This document shows positions 9,345 through 17,675 of a stretch of DNA of 51,966 nt, piece by piece (position 1 is the first letter of the stretch; each line of letters begins with the position of its first letter). Source of the DNA: an uncultured Paraglaciecola sp. Lineage in GTDB: Bacteria > Pseudomonadota > Gammaproteobacteria > Enterobacterales > Alteromonadaceae. Location: the NCBI RefSeq assembly GCF_937123705.1, contig NZ_CAKZKO010000210.1, forward strand, positions 1 through 51,966, read 5' to 3'. The notes under the pieces are model-generated. The model was given only the letters and a program-made list of their open reading frames with translations. It was not told the DNA's origin and ran no database searches. The position numbers were made by a program, and so were the translations under genes.

Positions 9345-9902
9345 ATGGAGAATCAGAAAATTGATGTGATAATACCCCTTTCTATCACCGCTATTGTACG
9401 AGATATTTTGCTAAAAAGATTATTAGTTATCACAACAATTTTTGCATTTGGGTGCAGTAGAGACATCCCTGCCGACCCTATGTGTCGGACCAGTGTATTA
9501 TATACAGAAACACAATCCTCTGCTGCAGCCTGTCTTATAAAATCAGACATTCAGCTACTTGCTATAAAAAATCATGACAGTGATGCGTGGAATTTACCCA
9601 CTTATAAAAAGCAAAAATCTATCAGCGCCCAATGTACAGCTCATCAAGCGGTTTGGAAAACCACAGGTCTTAATGTTGAAGTTGGAAAATTATTGTTTAC
9701 CGGTGAAAACCAAACTCACTATTTTGCCTGTAAACTTACCGATGACTATTCAAGTCAACTACAAAAATTTACTGTGCCACCTTGGGCAAAACGCAAAACT
9801 CGTTACATTTCTCTTGTTGACCCTTTTGATACCCAGCAACATCAATGGGAAGACAATATCGACCTTATAAAAGTGCGCCAAGCCTATACAGAATTAGAGT
9901 AA
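9345..9902 (+). CDS. Exported Nudix-fold protein with degenerate catalytic box
   Basis: 185 residues from ATG 9345. A hydrophobic stretch (LLKRLLVITTIFAFGC) suggests export or a lipoprotein; a TTG at 9408 directly before it would give a cleaner signal peptide and is a real alternative, as is an upstream TTG at 9294. The following domain looks like exported Nudix proteins, with AAACLI, WNLP and SAQCTAH..VW..TGL in order. The Nudix box consensus is GX5EX7REUXEEXGU. Here the Gly, the first Glu, the Arg and the metal-binding Glu residues are replaced (TY, I, Q, A, K, T), so hydrolase activity is unlikely. It is divergent from the RND pump. Confidence 0.62.
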   Translation: MENQKIDVIIPLSITAIVRDILLKRLLVITTIFAFGCSRDIPADPMCRTSVLYTETQSSAAACLIKSDIQLLAIKNHDSDAWNLPTYKKQKSISAQCTAHQAVWKTTGLNVEVGKLLFTGENQTHYFACKLTDDYSSQLQKFTVPPWAKRKTRYISLVDPFDTQQHQWEDNIDLIKVRQAYTELE

Positions 9903-9916
9903 TATCGTTAAACTTC

Positions 9917-9992
9917 GGCTAAAAGTCGCGATCATTCATAAAAACAATAAAGGATATCAGTACTTTTAATAGTCATAATGAGACTTTTAGCC
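9917..9992. repeat. Separated 11-bp inverted repeat
   Basis: GGCTAAAAGTC at 9917-9927 is the exact reverse complement of 9982-9992, 54 bases apart, between the Nudix-fold gene and the acyl-CoA dehydrogenase gene. The function is unknown; it could be a large hairpin or a remnant of a palindromic element. Confidence 0.5.
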
Positions 9993-10013
9993 ACTAATGG
10001 CAGCCAATAACGG

Positions 10014-10019
10014 TATAAT
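10014..10019 (+). promoter_or_regulatory. Possible -10 element for acyl-CoA dehydrogenase
   Basis: A perfect TATAAT at 10014-10019 sits 32 bp before the ATG. No clear -35 is visible. A small palindrome (AGAGATCTCT, 10039-10048) lies between it and the gene; the Shine-Dalgarno is weak. Confidence 0.45.
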
Positions 10020-10051
10020 CCCAACATATTCTATTTTTAGAGATCTCTGCA

Positions 10052-11812
10052 ATGCCTCAATACACTGCCCCAATAAACGATATGCAATTTGTATTGCATG
10101 ATTGGTTAAACCTTTCACAACATTATCAATCCTTAGGATTAGAAGACTTCGATCAAGAATTGGTCAACGAAATCCTCACTCAAGGTGCAAAATTTGCGTC
10201 AGAAGTCATCGCTCCATTGAATCGCGAAGGTGACGAACAAGGTGCCAAACTCATTGATGGCGCAGTCACTACCCCCGACGGGTTTGCAGATGCTTATCAG
10301 GAATACGTAGCAAACGGCTGGAATGCCATGTTAGGAAGCCCAGACTATGATGGGCAGGATTTACCCAACACTATGGCCGTGCCCGTACATGAGATGCTCG
10401 ATTCCGCCAATTTAAGTTGGCGCTTAACCGGCATGCTTAACGAAAGCGCCATTTTAGCAATCACTAAACATGCCAATGATGAATTAAAAAAAACCTACCT
10501 AGCCAAACTTATTTCCGGCGAATGGACAGGCACTATGTGTTTAACCGAGCCTCACGCCGGTACCGACTTAAGCTTATTGAGTACTAAGGCTGTGCCAAAT
10601 GATGATGGCAGTTATAACATCACCGGCAACAAAATATTTATTTCCTCTGGCGATCATGATTGGACCGATAATATTTTGCATTTGGTATTAGCAAGGCTCC
10701 CCGATGCACCTGCAGGGGTTAAAGGCATTAGCTTATTTCTAGCCCCTAAATTTTTACCTAAAGAGGACGGCAGTTTAGGCCCAAGAAACACAGTAACTGT
10801 AGGCAGTATTGAGAAAAAAATGGGGCTTAAAGCCAGCCCCACTTGTGTGATGAACTTTGATGGCGCACAGGGATTCTTAGTGGGTGAAGCTAATAACGGT
10901 TTAGCTTGCATGTTTACTATGATGAATGACGCGCGCTTCCAAGTAGGTTTACAGGGATTAGGCGTGGTAGAAGCATCTTACCAAGGAGCATTGGAATATG
11001 CCCGAGAGCGTTTGCAATCACGTGCCCCCCAAGGCATTCAAGAGCAAAATAAGAAGGCAGATCCGATAATCCACCAGCCTGACGTACGCAGAATGTTACT
11101 CACCCAAAAAGCCATAGCAGAAGGTTGCCGCGCTTTGGCGCTACTGTATGCACAACAAATGGATATCGAGCGCTTTGGCGAAGATACGGATAAACACCAA
11201 GCCAAAAATGTTATTTCATTCTTAACCCCTATTGTGAAAGGGTTTATGACAGATATGGCCACCGAGATGAGTAATCTTGGGGTACAAGTATACGGCGGTC
11301 ATGGCTTTATTCGAGAATGGGGCATGGAACAATTAGTACGAGATGCCCGAATCACTCAATTGTATGAAGGCACCAATGGCATTCAAGCGCTGGATTTAAT
11401 CTCCAGAAAACTGGCCCGCGATAAAAACAATATGCTTGCCGACACCTTTGCCTTGTTTAGCAGTAAAATTGCACCAATGACCAATGCTCAGGCCAAAGCT
11501 CAAGCCACAGAATTACTGGCAGAATGGCTAGAGACCGCCACCACACTTAAGCAGCAAAATACCGTGGACTTAGCCGGTTGCGCCTACGACTTTATGCATT
11601 ACAGTGCCTATTGTTTGTTAGGAGTGATTTGGTTAAGCATGGCCGATACTGCGGAAAAATCTAAGGTTGCCAGCATTAAATCTGGTAAAAAGAACACCTG
11701 CGATTTTTACATTAAGCGCCTACTTCCAAGAAAAGAACTGTTCAAAACAAACCTGTTTAATGGCGCTGATGATTTAGTGGAATTTACCGATAGTGAGTTT
11801 GATTATCAGTAG
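10052..11812 (+). CDS. Acyl-CoA dehydrogenase, long form with C-terminal extension
   Basis: A 586-residue FAD-dependent dehydrogenase of the long bacterial subfamily (often named DmdC-like or C-terminal-domain acyl-CoA dehydrogenase). It inserts the alpha-beta double bond into acyl-CoA in fatty-acid breakdown or related pathways. Residues about 155-165 (TMCLTEPHAGTDLS) form the flavin/substrate segment and FISSGDHD follows. QVYGGHGFIREWGMEQ near 412-427 and LYEGTNGIQALDL contain the typical C-terminal signature; E439 in YEGTN is the likely catalytic base. The last 110 residues are the subfamily's extra domain. Whether the substrate is a plain fatty acyl-CoA or a sulfur-containing acyl-CoA cannot be decided. 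It is monocistronic. Confidence 0.93.
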   Translation: MPQYTAPINDMQFVLHDWLNLSQHYQSLGLEDFDQELVNEILTQGAKFASEVIAPLNREGDEQGAKLIDGAVTTPDGFADAYQEYVANGWNAMLGSPDYDGQDLPNTMAVPVHEMLDSANLSWRLTGMLNESAILAITKHANDELKKTYLAKLISGEWTGTMCLTEPHAGTDLSLLSTKAVPNDDGSYNITGNKIFISSGDHDWTDNILHLVLARLPDAPAGVKGISLFLAPKFLPKEDGSLGPRNTVTVGSIEKKMGLKASPTCVMNFDGAQGFLVGEANNGLACMFTMMNDARFQVGLQGLGVVEASYQGALEYARERLQSRAPQGIQEQNKKADPIIHQPDVRRMLLTQKAIAEGCRALALLYAQQMDIERFGEDTDKHQAKNVISFLTPIVKGFMTDMATEMSNLGVQVYGGHGFIREWGMEQLVRDARITQLYEGTNGIQALDLISRKLARDKNNMLADTFALFSSKIAPMTNAQAKAQATELLAEWLETATTLKQQNTVDLAGCAYDFMHYSAYCLLGVIWLSMADTAEKSKVASIKSGKKNTCDFYIKRLLPRKELFKTNLFNGADDLVEFTDSEFDYQ

Positions 11813-11880
11813 AGAGTGACTAGCTGCAAGCTAAAGGCACTGGATACCCGCTTTCGCGAGTATGATGGCATATTCTGTGG

Positions 11881-12050
11881 TTCCCGAATGTTGTTATCGG
11901 GGACCTAGTGACTTTAAACACTAGCGACGAGCTACATGCTAAAAGAGCAAGGCGCTGGACCCCGGCTCAAAAGACTGCCGGGGTGACGGCATTTTTAAAG
12001 ATAACAAAATCGTCGTCTCCGAGATCTTTTGATCGGAGACCCAGTGGCTT
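11881..12050. repeat. Intergenic palindromic repeats, diverged copies C and D
   Basis: Copy C starts with TTCCCGA (11881-11887), nine bases, then TCGGGGA and a CTAGTGACTTT arm. Its right side has GGCGCTGGA, followed by a further GC-rich hairpin (CCCCGGC 11960-11966 with GCCGGGG 11976-11982). Copy D has GTCTCCGA (12015-12022) pairing with TCGGAGAC (12033-12040), followed by CCAGTGGCTTT. Both match the family at 4807-5058. The rest of this 450-bp gap, between convergent genes, shows only the terminator at 12206-12239. Confidence 0.75.
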
Positions 12051-12205
12051 TACCTCGCCGAAGAGCTTCTATTTGAAAAATGGTGACAGACAAAAAATGC
12101 CGCAGCAGCTATCAAGAAACCGTACCTAGCTGGGTATAAAAATGGCAATTCAGCATTTGTGCATGGGAGTTAAAATAAGAGTGGCTAGAGACTAGCTATG
12201 AATAA

Positions 12206-12239
12206 AAAAGGCGGTTGATAGAGATATCAACCGCCTTTT
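12206..12239 (-). terminator. Terminator after the nuclease-cohesin operon
   Basis: A perfect 15-bp stem (12206-12220 with 12225-12239) with a four-base loop. Read on the minus strand it ends in a T run, 24 bp past the cohesin gene stop. Confidence 0.92.
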
Positions 12240-12262
12240 ATAGTTTTTGAGTAATGTTAAGA

Positions 12263-12787
12263 TTACGCTTTACGGCGCACTCCAACCAAACCTAACAAGG
12301 AAATGGTGAATAAACCTAAAGTAGCCGGTGCAGAAACTGCAGTTACTACTTCACCTGTTTGTATATCAGATGTGTCGACAATTAAATCCGTGTCAAATAA
12401 TGTATCAGTAAACAATACATCGCTAAATGCAAAAGTAGATTGCCCTTCACCTACAGCTACCAAATCAAAACTTGCCAACAGAAAATCACCATTTACTGGC
12501 GAAAAGTCATAGAAACTTAATGCCATACCTTCACCAACTTGATTCACTTCAAAAAGGATACCTAAGTCTAGATCACTTGCTAATGACGTTGGGTCATAAT
12601 TAAAAACTGAAGTATCAAAATCAAAGTCGAGATCGAATGTGTCAAACTCACCAAAACCTGTGGCAACGAGATTAATAGAAACAGTTTCACCAACTGCCAC
12701 ACTTGGTTCGCTTAACTCTATCGAAATCAAACCTGCGTTAGCACTTAAACCAACAAATAATGTTAATACTGCAATAAATTTTTTCAT
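12263..12787 (-). CDS. Cohesin-domain protein with C-terminal sorting tail
   Basis: 174 residues. A Sec signal peptide ends near residue 18 (LSANA). Residues about 19-146 look like a cohesin domain: VAVGETVSINLVATGFGEF, then a YDP strand, then GEGMALSFYDFSP and a FAFSDV strand. The last 24 residues form a PEP-CTERM-like tail: short motif SAPATLG in place of VPEP, a membrane helix, then RRKA. Such tails are processed by exosortase-type enzymes and put the protein at the surface. It starts 25 bp after the stop of the dockerin-bearing nuclease with an AGGAT ribosome binding site, so the two form an operon. Likely role (inference): surface receptor for the nuclease dockerin. Confidence 0.82.
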   Translation of the reverse strand: MKKFIAVLTLFVGLSANAGLISIELSEPSVAVGETVSINLVATGFGEFDTFDLDFDFDTSVFNYDPTSLASDLDLGILFEVNQVGEGMALSFYDFSPVNGDFLLASFDLVAVGEGQSTFAFSDVLFTDTLFDTDLIVDTSDIQTGEVVTAVSAPATLGLFTISLLGLVGVRRKA

Positions 12788-12812
12788 GTTATTTATCCTA
12801 TTACTAATTTAA

Positions 12813-15800
12813 TTAGGCAGCGCAACGAGTGCGCGTACAAAGGGCCGACATACCGCGAACATCTCGAATATTCACAATACCGTCATTATTAAAATCAAAA
12901 CTTAGGTCTATCACTTGGCCAAATTGAATAGCCCTAGTTAGTGCGCGAATATCATTTATATCGACATCACCGTCACTGTCCCAGTCTCCTACTAGTGTTT
13001 CTGCTTCAAGTTGCAGCGCAATTAGCACAGGATCATGATCAGACATGCGATAGGCGTCAGGTGCATAATAATTGCTGATATTGGCCTCAGCCTTAAACTC
13101 AACATTGTAGTCAAGACTAATCGGCTCATCGGCGTTGATATGCCACTCGGTCACATCAACCACTTTATCTAAAGCTTGGTCATTCCCTAAGGCATGATCT
13201 AAGTAACCTAAAAGTCCGCTAAAGCTATAAGAATATGCAGTATCACCACCAAACTGCTCTACAAGGTTGGTATAGCCTGCTTGCTCAAGTGCATTGATAG
13301 GATCTTCTTTCGCGTGGGAATTCAAATCACCAATGATAAGCGTGGCTTTTTCAGGGAATTGCGCCGCTAAGAATGCACTCAGTGCTTGTGCTGCTCGCGT
13401 ACGAGTCAGATTACAGTTTCCTTGACCGTTAGTAGAATCGTCACCGGCACCACAACCTGAACCTTTAGATTTTAAGTGGTTAACACTTATCACTAGAGAT
13501 TCACCATTTTCAAGCAAAGCAAATTCTTGGGTTAGTGCTGGACGGTTTTTATTGTCTTTAAATAGCGGACCATTTTCATCAGAGATAGAATTACTGCTAT
13601 CCAAAATTTGCGCGGCACCGCTTAGTGATACAACACTGGATTTATAAATAAAGGCAACAGTAATGGCATCTGTTCCAATAGGCGCGCCTGGATTAACGAT
13701 AGAGTACGTACCTTCACCCATAATGGCATTGATGGCAGTGACTAAATCATCAATCGCCGAGCCTGCTGCAAAACCGTTATTTTCGATTTCCATTAGGCCA
13801 ACAATATCAGCATCCATTGCCACAATTGCCGCTACTGTTTTTGCTTTTTGGCGTTCAAATTCCAATTCGCTATCGGCACCACGACAGCTAGAGCTTGCGG
13901 TGGGCCCACAAATGCTTCCATTGCCATCGATGTTGTTAAAGTAATTCAACACATTTAAGCTGGCAACTTTTAGATTACCTAAAGCTAAATCAGGCTCTGC
14001 GGTACGCGCATTGGTAGCTACAAAGGTTGGATCCTGAGTCGGTATGACGCGGTAATTACCAAAGCTATAATCCATAATACCAGTGAGAGACGCAACTGTA
14101 TCACCTAAACGCAAGGTATTAGCAGCAGACAATCCGCCTGTAGGATAGACCACAACTTCTGGGTTGCCAGCACTGTTACCATCATCTAACAAGATACGGT
14201 TAAGGGCATTAGCGGCTTCTAATTCGCTGGCCTGGGTTGAGCCAGGAGCGAAGACATTAGTCGGAGTAAACAGTCTCTCTGACGATAAGGTCACTTCACC
14301 ATAACGACCTAACGCATAGTTATCAGTCACCACTAACGCTTGCGCCGTAGCAACTAACATACCTTCCATTGTCTCGGCCTCTGCTGAATTTGCAAAAGGT
14401 AAAGTAAGTGCAGATACTGCTGGTGCAGCGTTTCCTGTACTCAATATTTCAGGTGCTTCAGAAGCGGTCAACTGGGTGCGAGCAAAATTTTCTGATACAG
14501 AACCTATTACACTTACAAGACTTCCAACCGCGGGTAGGTCACCAGAGTATGCAACAAAAACAGCTTCCGAGGTGGCTGGGTCGGCGTCGGCATCGGCATC
14601 TTCTTCTTGTACAAAGAATCCACTGATATCAGTTAAAGACGCCGTCACAACACCTTCAACTTTAACCATTTCACCGACTAAAGAAGAAGTATCGCCACTT
14701 CCTTGTACGTCGTGGATAAAGGTTACTTCATCACAACAAACACCTGTTCCACCATCGTCTGAGCCACCATTATGGCTTCCTAGGTTGTCAAAAGTGTTAC
14801 TAGGGAACCCTTCCCATTCAACTGAAGGATCAAATACATCGTCTAATATTGTATCACCAGATGTAATACTTGCTTTTCTAACGATGGTATTATTGGCGGT
14901 TGATACACCATTACCTGTCCAAGCACTACCAGGATCTTCACCGACACGACCAATAGAGTCGATTGGCACTCCATCTTTTAACAAGACTAATGCATCATCA
15001 CCATTAAAGAAGGTAATAGTGGAAGTGGTATCTGCCTCATCCAAAATAGCTTGAACGGCAGAGGAGTTGGCAATGACATACACATCACCACCGGCTATAG
15101 TGCCAGTTAAATTTAATGAATTTGTTGGACCTTCGCTTAGTTCTCTACCGTTTGAATACAGCTCAACACTGTAGTTGCCTGCAGCTAAGTCAAGTTCAGT
15201 ACCGCTAGGATTATATATTTCAAGGGCCTTGTTACTACTACTTCCTTCAATATATTCAGAGAAATATATCTCTTGAGGCGTAATAGTATGCATGCCTAGA
15301 TCATCAGAATTATTGTTACCACGACCTGTCCATTCAATTGAAGGATCAAATACATCATCAACCACTGTATCGCCTGAATAAACGTCTGGGTTGCGGATCA
15401 GGGTATTGTTAGCCGTAGCAAATTCGCCGCTTCCATAGCTACTGCCTGGATCAACACCTACTTGCCCAAAAGCATCAAGCACTGTGCCATCTGCGGTCAA
15501 TACATAATCGTCATCACCATTATGTGAAATACTGCCAGAAATCTGGTCAGCTTTATCTAGGATATCGGCATTTGCCTGAGTATTAGCGACAACATAAGTA
15601 CCGTTAGCTGGAATAATTCCTGTTAGGCTAATGGCTGATGGGCTAGTGCCACCATTAGAGTAGCGACTTAGCACATAATTACCTGCAGCTAGGTCAATAC
15701 TGTTAGCCGTTGGGTTATACAACTCGATTGCTTTATTGAAGCTACTCCCTTCGATGTATTCAGAGATAAAAACAACGCCAGAAGTGGCAGTTGGATCATC

Positions 15801-17237
15801 ACCACCACCGTCATCTCCGCCGCCATCATCACCACCACCGTCATCTCCACCGCCGTTTGAATCACATTCCGCAGCGGGGTACACAACTTCTACCCAAGCA
15901 GGGTTATCGATGAAAGGGTTTCTGTTGCCTTGTAATTCGTAAATTCTGTTGTTACGCAACTGCTCAGACGCATCCACAGGATCGGCCGCACTCCACGCAA
16001 CTAAGGTACACAATAGGCCTAATTTATCTTCACTTGTTGAGGTTAAACGATTAACCAGAACTAGGTCTGGTGTTGAATCAGAGCCTGAAGCTTCATAACG
16101 GGTATCCATATAAAACATCATACGGGCTACATCGCCTTTAATTTCATCTCTTGGCTCAAAAGAATCACCATCAACGCGGTTATTAGGGCTTTCAGAAAGC
16201 GGGCTGTCGCTGTTATCAAAATCTAAGTTGCCGCGAGAACCATTAATACTTATATCTGTGGCTCTAAGATGATGAATATCGTTATGGGCTTCATATGAGT
16301 CACTTGAAAATCCATGGCTCCTAGGCCAAGAATGTTCACGATTCCAGTTATCAGGGTTATTACTTGCAGGTCCACTTCCGTTCGTTGATTTAGCTTGAGA
16401 ACGGTTGCTGTACCACAAAATAACATTGTCAGTATTTTCAGGATCTTCATCAGTATAAGTCAATGAGGTCCACACATCTGAATAAGATAAGTTTTTATGA
16501 TCAGTAGCAATGATATCGTTGATAGCTGTTTTAATAACGTCAGCAGAAGAGCCTAAGTCTACTTCTGTTTGCGCAGCAGCGTAATAAGCAGCAGCATCAT
16601 AAAGACTTAAATCTTTGATTATTGGTACATCTGGGCAACTGGTACATACACTGCCACTAATAACATCTGGCTCTGATGGATCACCGCCTCCCCCTTCAAC
16701 AAAGGTTTGGTCATTGTTTGCAGCGCCTGAAGTGGCAACCGCTGGAGATTGCCAGGCGAAGTCTGCGTATACGCTGCCGCTACCAGCCAATTGCAATGAG
16801 AAACCAACAGGTGTAGCGCCAGTTTCGCTAACGCCCATATCTTCACTTGTCAGTCCACTAGCAGGTCCACTTGTAGCAGTCATTGCACCTTCGTAGCTCA
16901 GAAATTGAACTACTGCACCTAGATTATCGATTAATGCTAGGCCATCAGGCGAACCATTTTGGATGCTACTTGGAGATATTGCAACAAACCCATAACCAGC
17001 ATTCTCAACAAGCGTTTCAGTCGACAAGTCAATGGTGCCATATGTTCCACCATTGTTACCGTTATATAATGCAACCGACCAGTCGGTTAAATCTGTCCCA
17101 ATAGGAGCAGCTATTTCAAAAAACTCTCCGACATCAGTGCTCGCATTGTCATAGTGGATTTCATTGATAAATACATTAGTCGCTTGTGCAGAGGATGCAC
17201 ACAGCAGTGCTAATGCAACTGAATACTTAATACTCAT
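12813..17237 (-). CDS. Secreted multidomain nuclease: endonuclease I + ExeM/NucH-type + dockerin
   Basis: 1474 residues in one frame. Signal peptide 1-19. Lamin-tail domain about 20-180. Endonuclease I domain about 205-455, with NREHSWPRSHGF (299-310) and AHNDIHHLRATD (317-328) as catalytic and metal motifs. A GGGDD linker (462-481) follows. Lamin-tail domains lie at about 487-650 and 655-825, and an OB-like ExeM domain at about 840-1080. The endonuclease/exonuclease/phosphatase domain (about 1085-1410) has MEIENN (E1150), NHLKSKG, GDLNSH (D1304) and SDHDPV. Residues 1417-1474 hold two calcium-loop repeats of dockerin type (D1418-D1429 and D1448-D1459), then a Cys-containing tail. It should degrade extracellular DNA. 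Upstream are AGGAG (17243-17247) and a Pho box; the cohesin gene follows in the operon. Confidence 0.93.
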   Translation of the reverse strand: MSIKYSVALALLCASSAQATNVFINEIHYDNASTDVGEFFEIAAPIGTDLTDWSVALYNGNNGGTYGTIDLSTETLVENAGYGFVAISPSSIQNGSPDGLALIDNLGAVVQFLSYEGAMTATSGPASGLTSEDMGVSETGATPVGFSLQLAGSGSVYADFAWQSPAVATSGAANNDQTFVEGGGGDPSEPDVISGSVCTSCPDVPIIKDLSLYDAAAYYAAAQTEVDLGSSADVIKTAINDIIATDHKNLSYSDVWTSLTYTDEDPENTDNVILWYSNRSQAKSTNGSGPASNNPDNWNREHSWPRSHGFSSDSYEAHNDIHHLRATDISINGSRGNLDFDNSDSPLSESPNNRVDGDSFEPRDEIKGDVARMMFYMDTRYEASGSDSTPDLVLVNRLTSTSEDKLGLLCTLVAWSAADPVDASEQLRNNRIYELQGNRNPFIDNPAWVEVVYPAAECDSNGGGDDGGGDDGGGDDGGGDDPTATSGVVFISEYIEGSSFNKAIELYNPTANSIDLAAGNYVLSRYSNGGTSPSAISLTGIIPANGTYVVANTQANADILDKADQISGSISHNGDDDYVLTADGTVLDAFGQVGVDPGSSYGSGEFATANNTLIRNPDVYSGDTVVDDVFDPSIEWTGRGNNNSDDLGMHTITPQEIYFSEYIEGSSSNKALEIYNPSGTELDLAAGNYSVELYSNGRELSEGPTNSLNLTGTIAGGDVYVIANSSAVQAILDEADTTSTITFFNGDDALVLLKDGVPIDSIGRVGEDPGSAWTGNGVSTANNTIVRKASITSGDTILDDVFDPSVEWEGFPSNTFDNLGSHNGGSDDGGTGVCCDEVTFIHDVQGSGDTSSLVGEMVKVEGVVTASLTDISGFFVQEEDADADADPATSEAVFVAYSGDLPAVGSLVSVIGSVSENFARTQLTASEAPEILSTGNAAPAVSALTLPFANSAEAETMEGMLVATAQALVVTDNYALGRYGEVTLSSERLFTPTNVFAPGSTQASELEAANALNRILLDDGNSAGNPEVVVYPTGGLSAANTLRLGDTVASLTGIMDYSFGNYRVIPTQDPTFVATNARTAEPDLALGNLKVASLNVLNYFNNIDGNGSICGPTASSSCRGADSELEFERQKAKTVAAIVAMDADIVGLMEIENNGFAAGSAIDDLVTAINAIMGEGTYSIVNPGAPIGTDAITVAFIYKSSVVSLSGAAQILDSSNSISDENGPLFKDNKNRPALTQEFALLENGESLVISVNHLKSKGSGCGAGDDSTNGQGNCNLTRTRAAQALSAFLAAQFPEKATLIIGDLNSHAKEDPINALEQAGYTNLVEQFGGDTAYSYSFSGLLGYLDHALGNDQALDKVVDVTEWHINADEPISLDYNVEFKAEANISNYYAPDAYRMSDHDPVLIALQLEAETLVGDWDSDGDVDINDIRALTRAIQFGQVIDLSFDFNNDGIVNIRDVRGMSALCTRTRCAA
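15797..15856 (-). repeat. Tandem repeat coding for the (GGGDD)4 linker
   Basis: About two copies of a 30-bp unit (four of 15 bp) inside the nuclease gene, encoding four GGGDD pentapeptides at residues 462-481 between the endonuclease I domain and the second lamin-tail domain. A flexible acidic hinge; copy number may vary by slippage without breaking the frame. Confidence 0.85.
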
Positions 17238-17321
17238 ATTTTCTCCTGAAATTTAAAAGGGTCGATGTGTCGACTTTTTATCATTATTATTTTTAATAGC
17301 GAATGATGTTCGTAAACTTCT

Positions 17322-17339
17322 GTGACATCCATATGACAG
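17322..17339 (-). promoter_or_regulatory. Pho box upstream of the nuclease-cohesin operon
   Basis: On the minus strand CTGTCAT (17339-17333), four-base spacer ATGG, then ATGTCAC (17328-17322). The Pho box of enteric bacteria is two CTGTCAT-like heptamers four bases apart; the first repeat here is exact and the second differs from CTGTCAC by one base. It points toward the nuclease gene and ends 84 bp before its ATG. No perfect -10 is seen downstream, as often at PhoB-activated promoters. Confidence 0.62.
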
Positions 17340-17663
17340 TGAGTGAAATACATTAAAACCAATAAGAAAACTTGACCTATTGGTCTACACCAGAACCAAT
17401 TAGAAAGCAAAAAACGCACCAAAATATTTTACCTTTAAAAAACAACATATTAGATAAAAGACAAATTATCAATTTTCAGAAGTGATAAAAATCCTGACAG
17501 TTTTTCCTGTTAGAACAACTGGTTAACCTCCTCACTATTGATACGCTGAGTCGCTATATTTTCAAGTTCTGAAGAAACCTCGCCCCTCCCCAAAATAGTT
17601 CACTAGGTTTGCTTTTTAAGCAAAACACCAATACAATCAAATAAATATCATTATGATATCACT
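17340..17663. other. AT-rich divergent intergenic region
   Basis: Spacer between the nuclease operon (minus) and the SPFH gene (plus). It has no convincing coding frame. A short dyad (ATTGGT/ACCAAT, about 17378-17401) lies upstream of the Pho box. No clear sigma-70 promoter for the SPFH gene could be assigned. Confidence 0.5.
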
Positions 17664-17675
17664 ATGGAGTTAATT

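Noticed and set aside
11908..12129. Plus-strand frame of 73 codons between the dehydrogenase and the cohesin gene
   Set aside because: It is made of repeat copies C and D with several hairpins; no start signals and low-complexity basic peptide.
15689..15942. Antisense frames rich in Pro/Ser or Met/Val over the GGGDD linker
   Set aside because: Shadow translations of the 15/30-bp tandem repeat inside the nuclease gene.
17491..17512. Second Pho-box-like pair (CTGACAG and CTGTTAG)
   Set aside because: The heptamers depart from the consensus at key positions and spacing is off.
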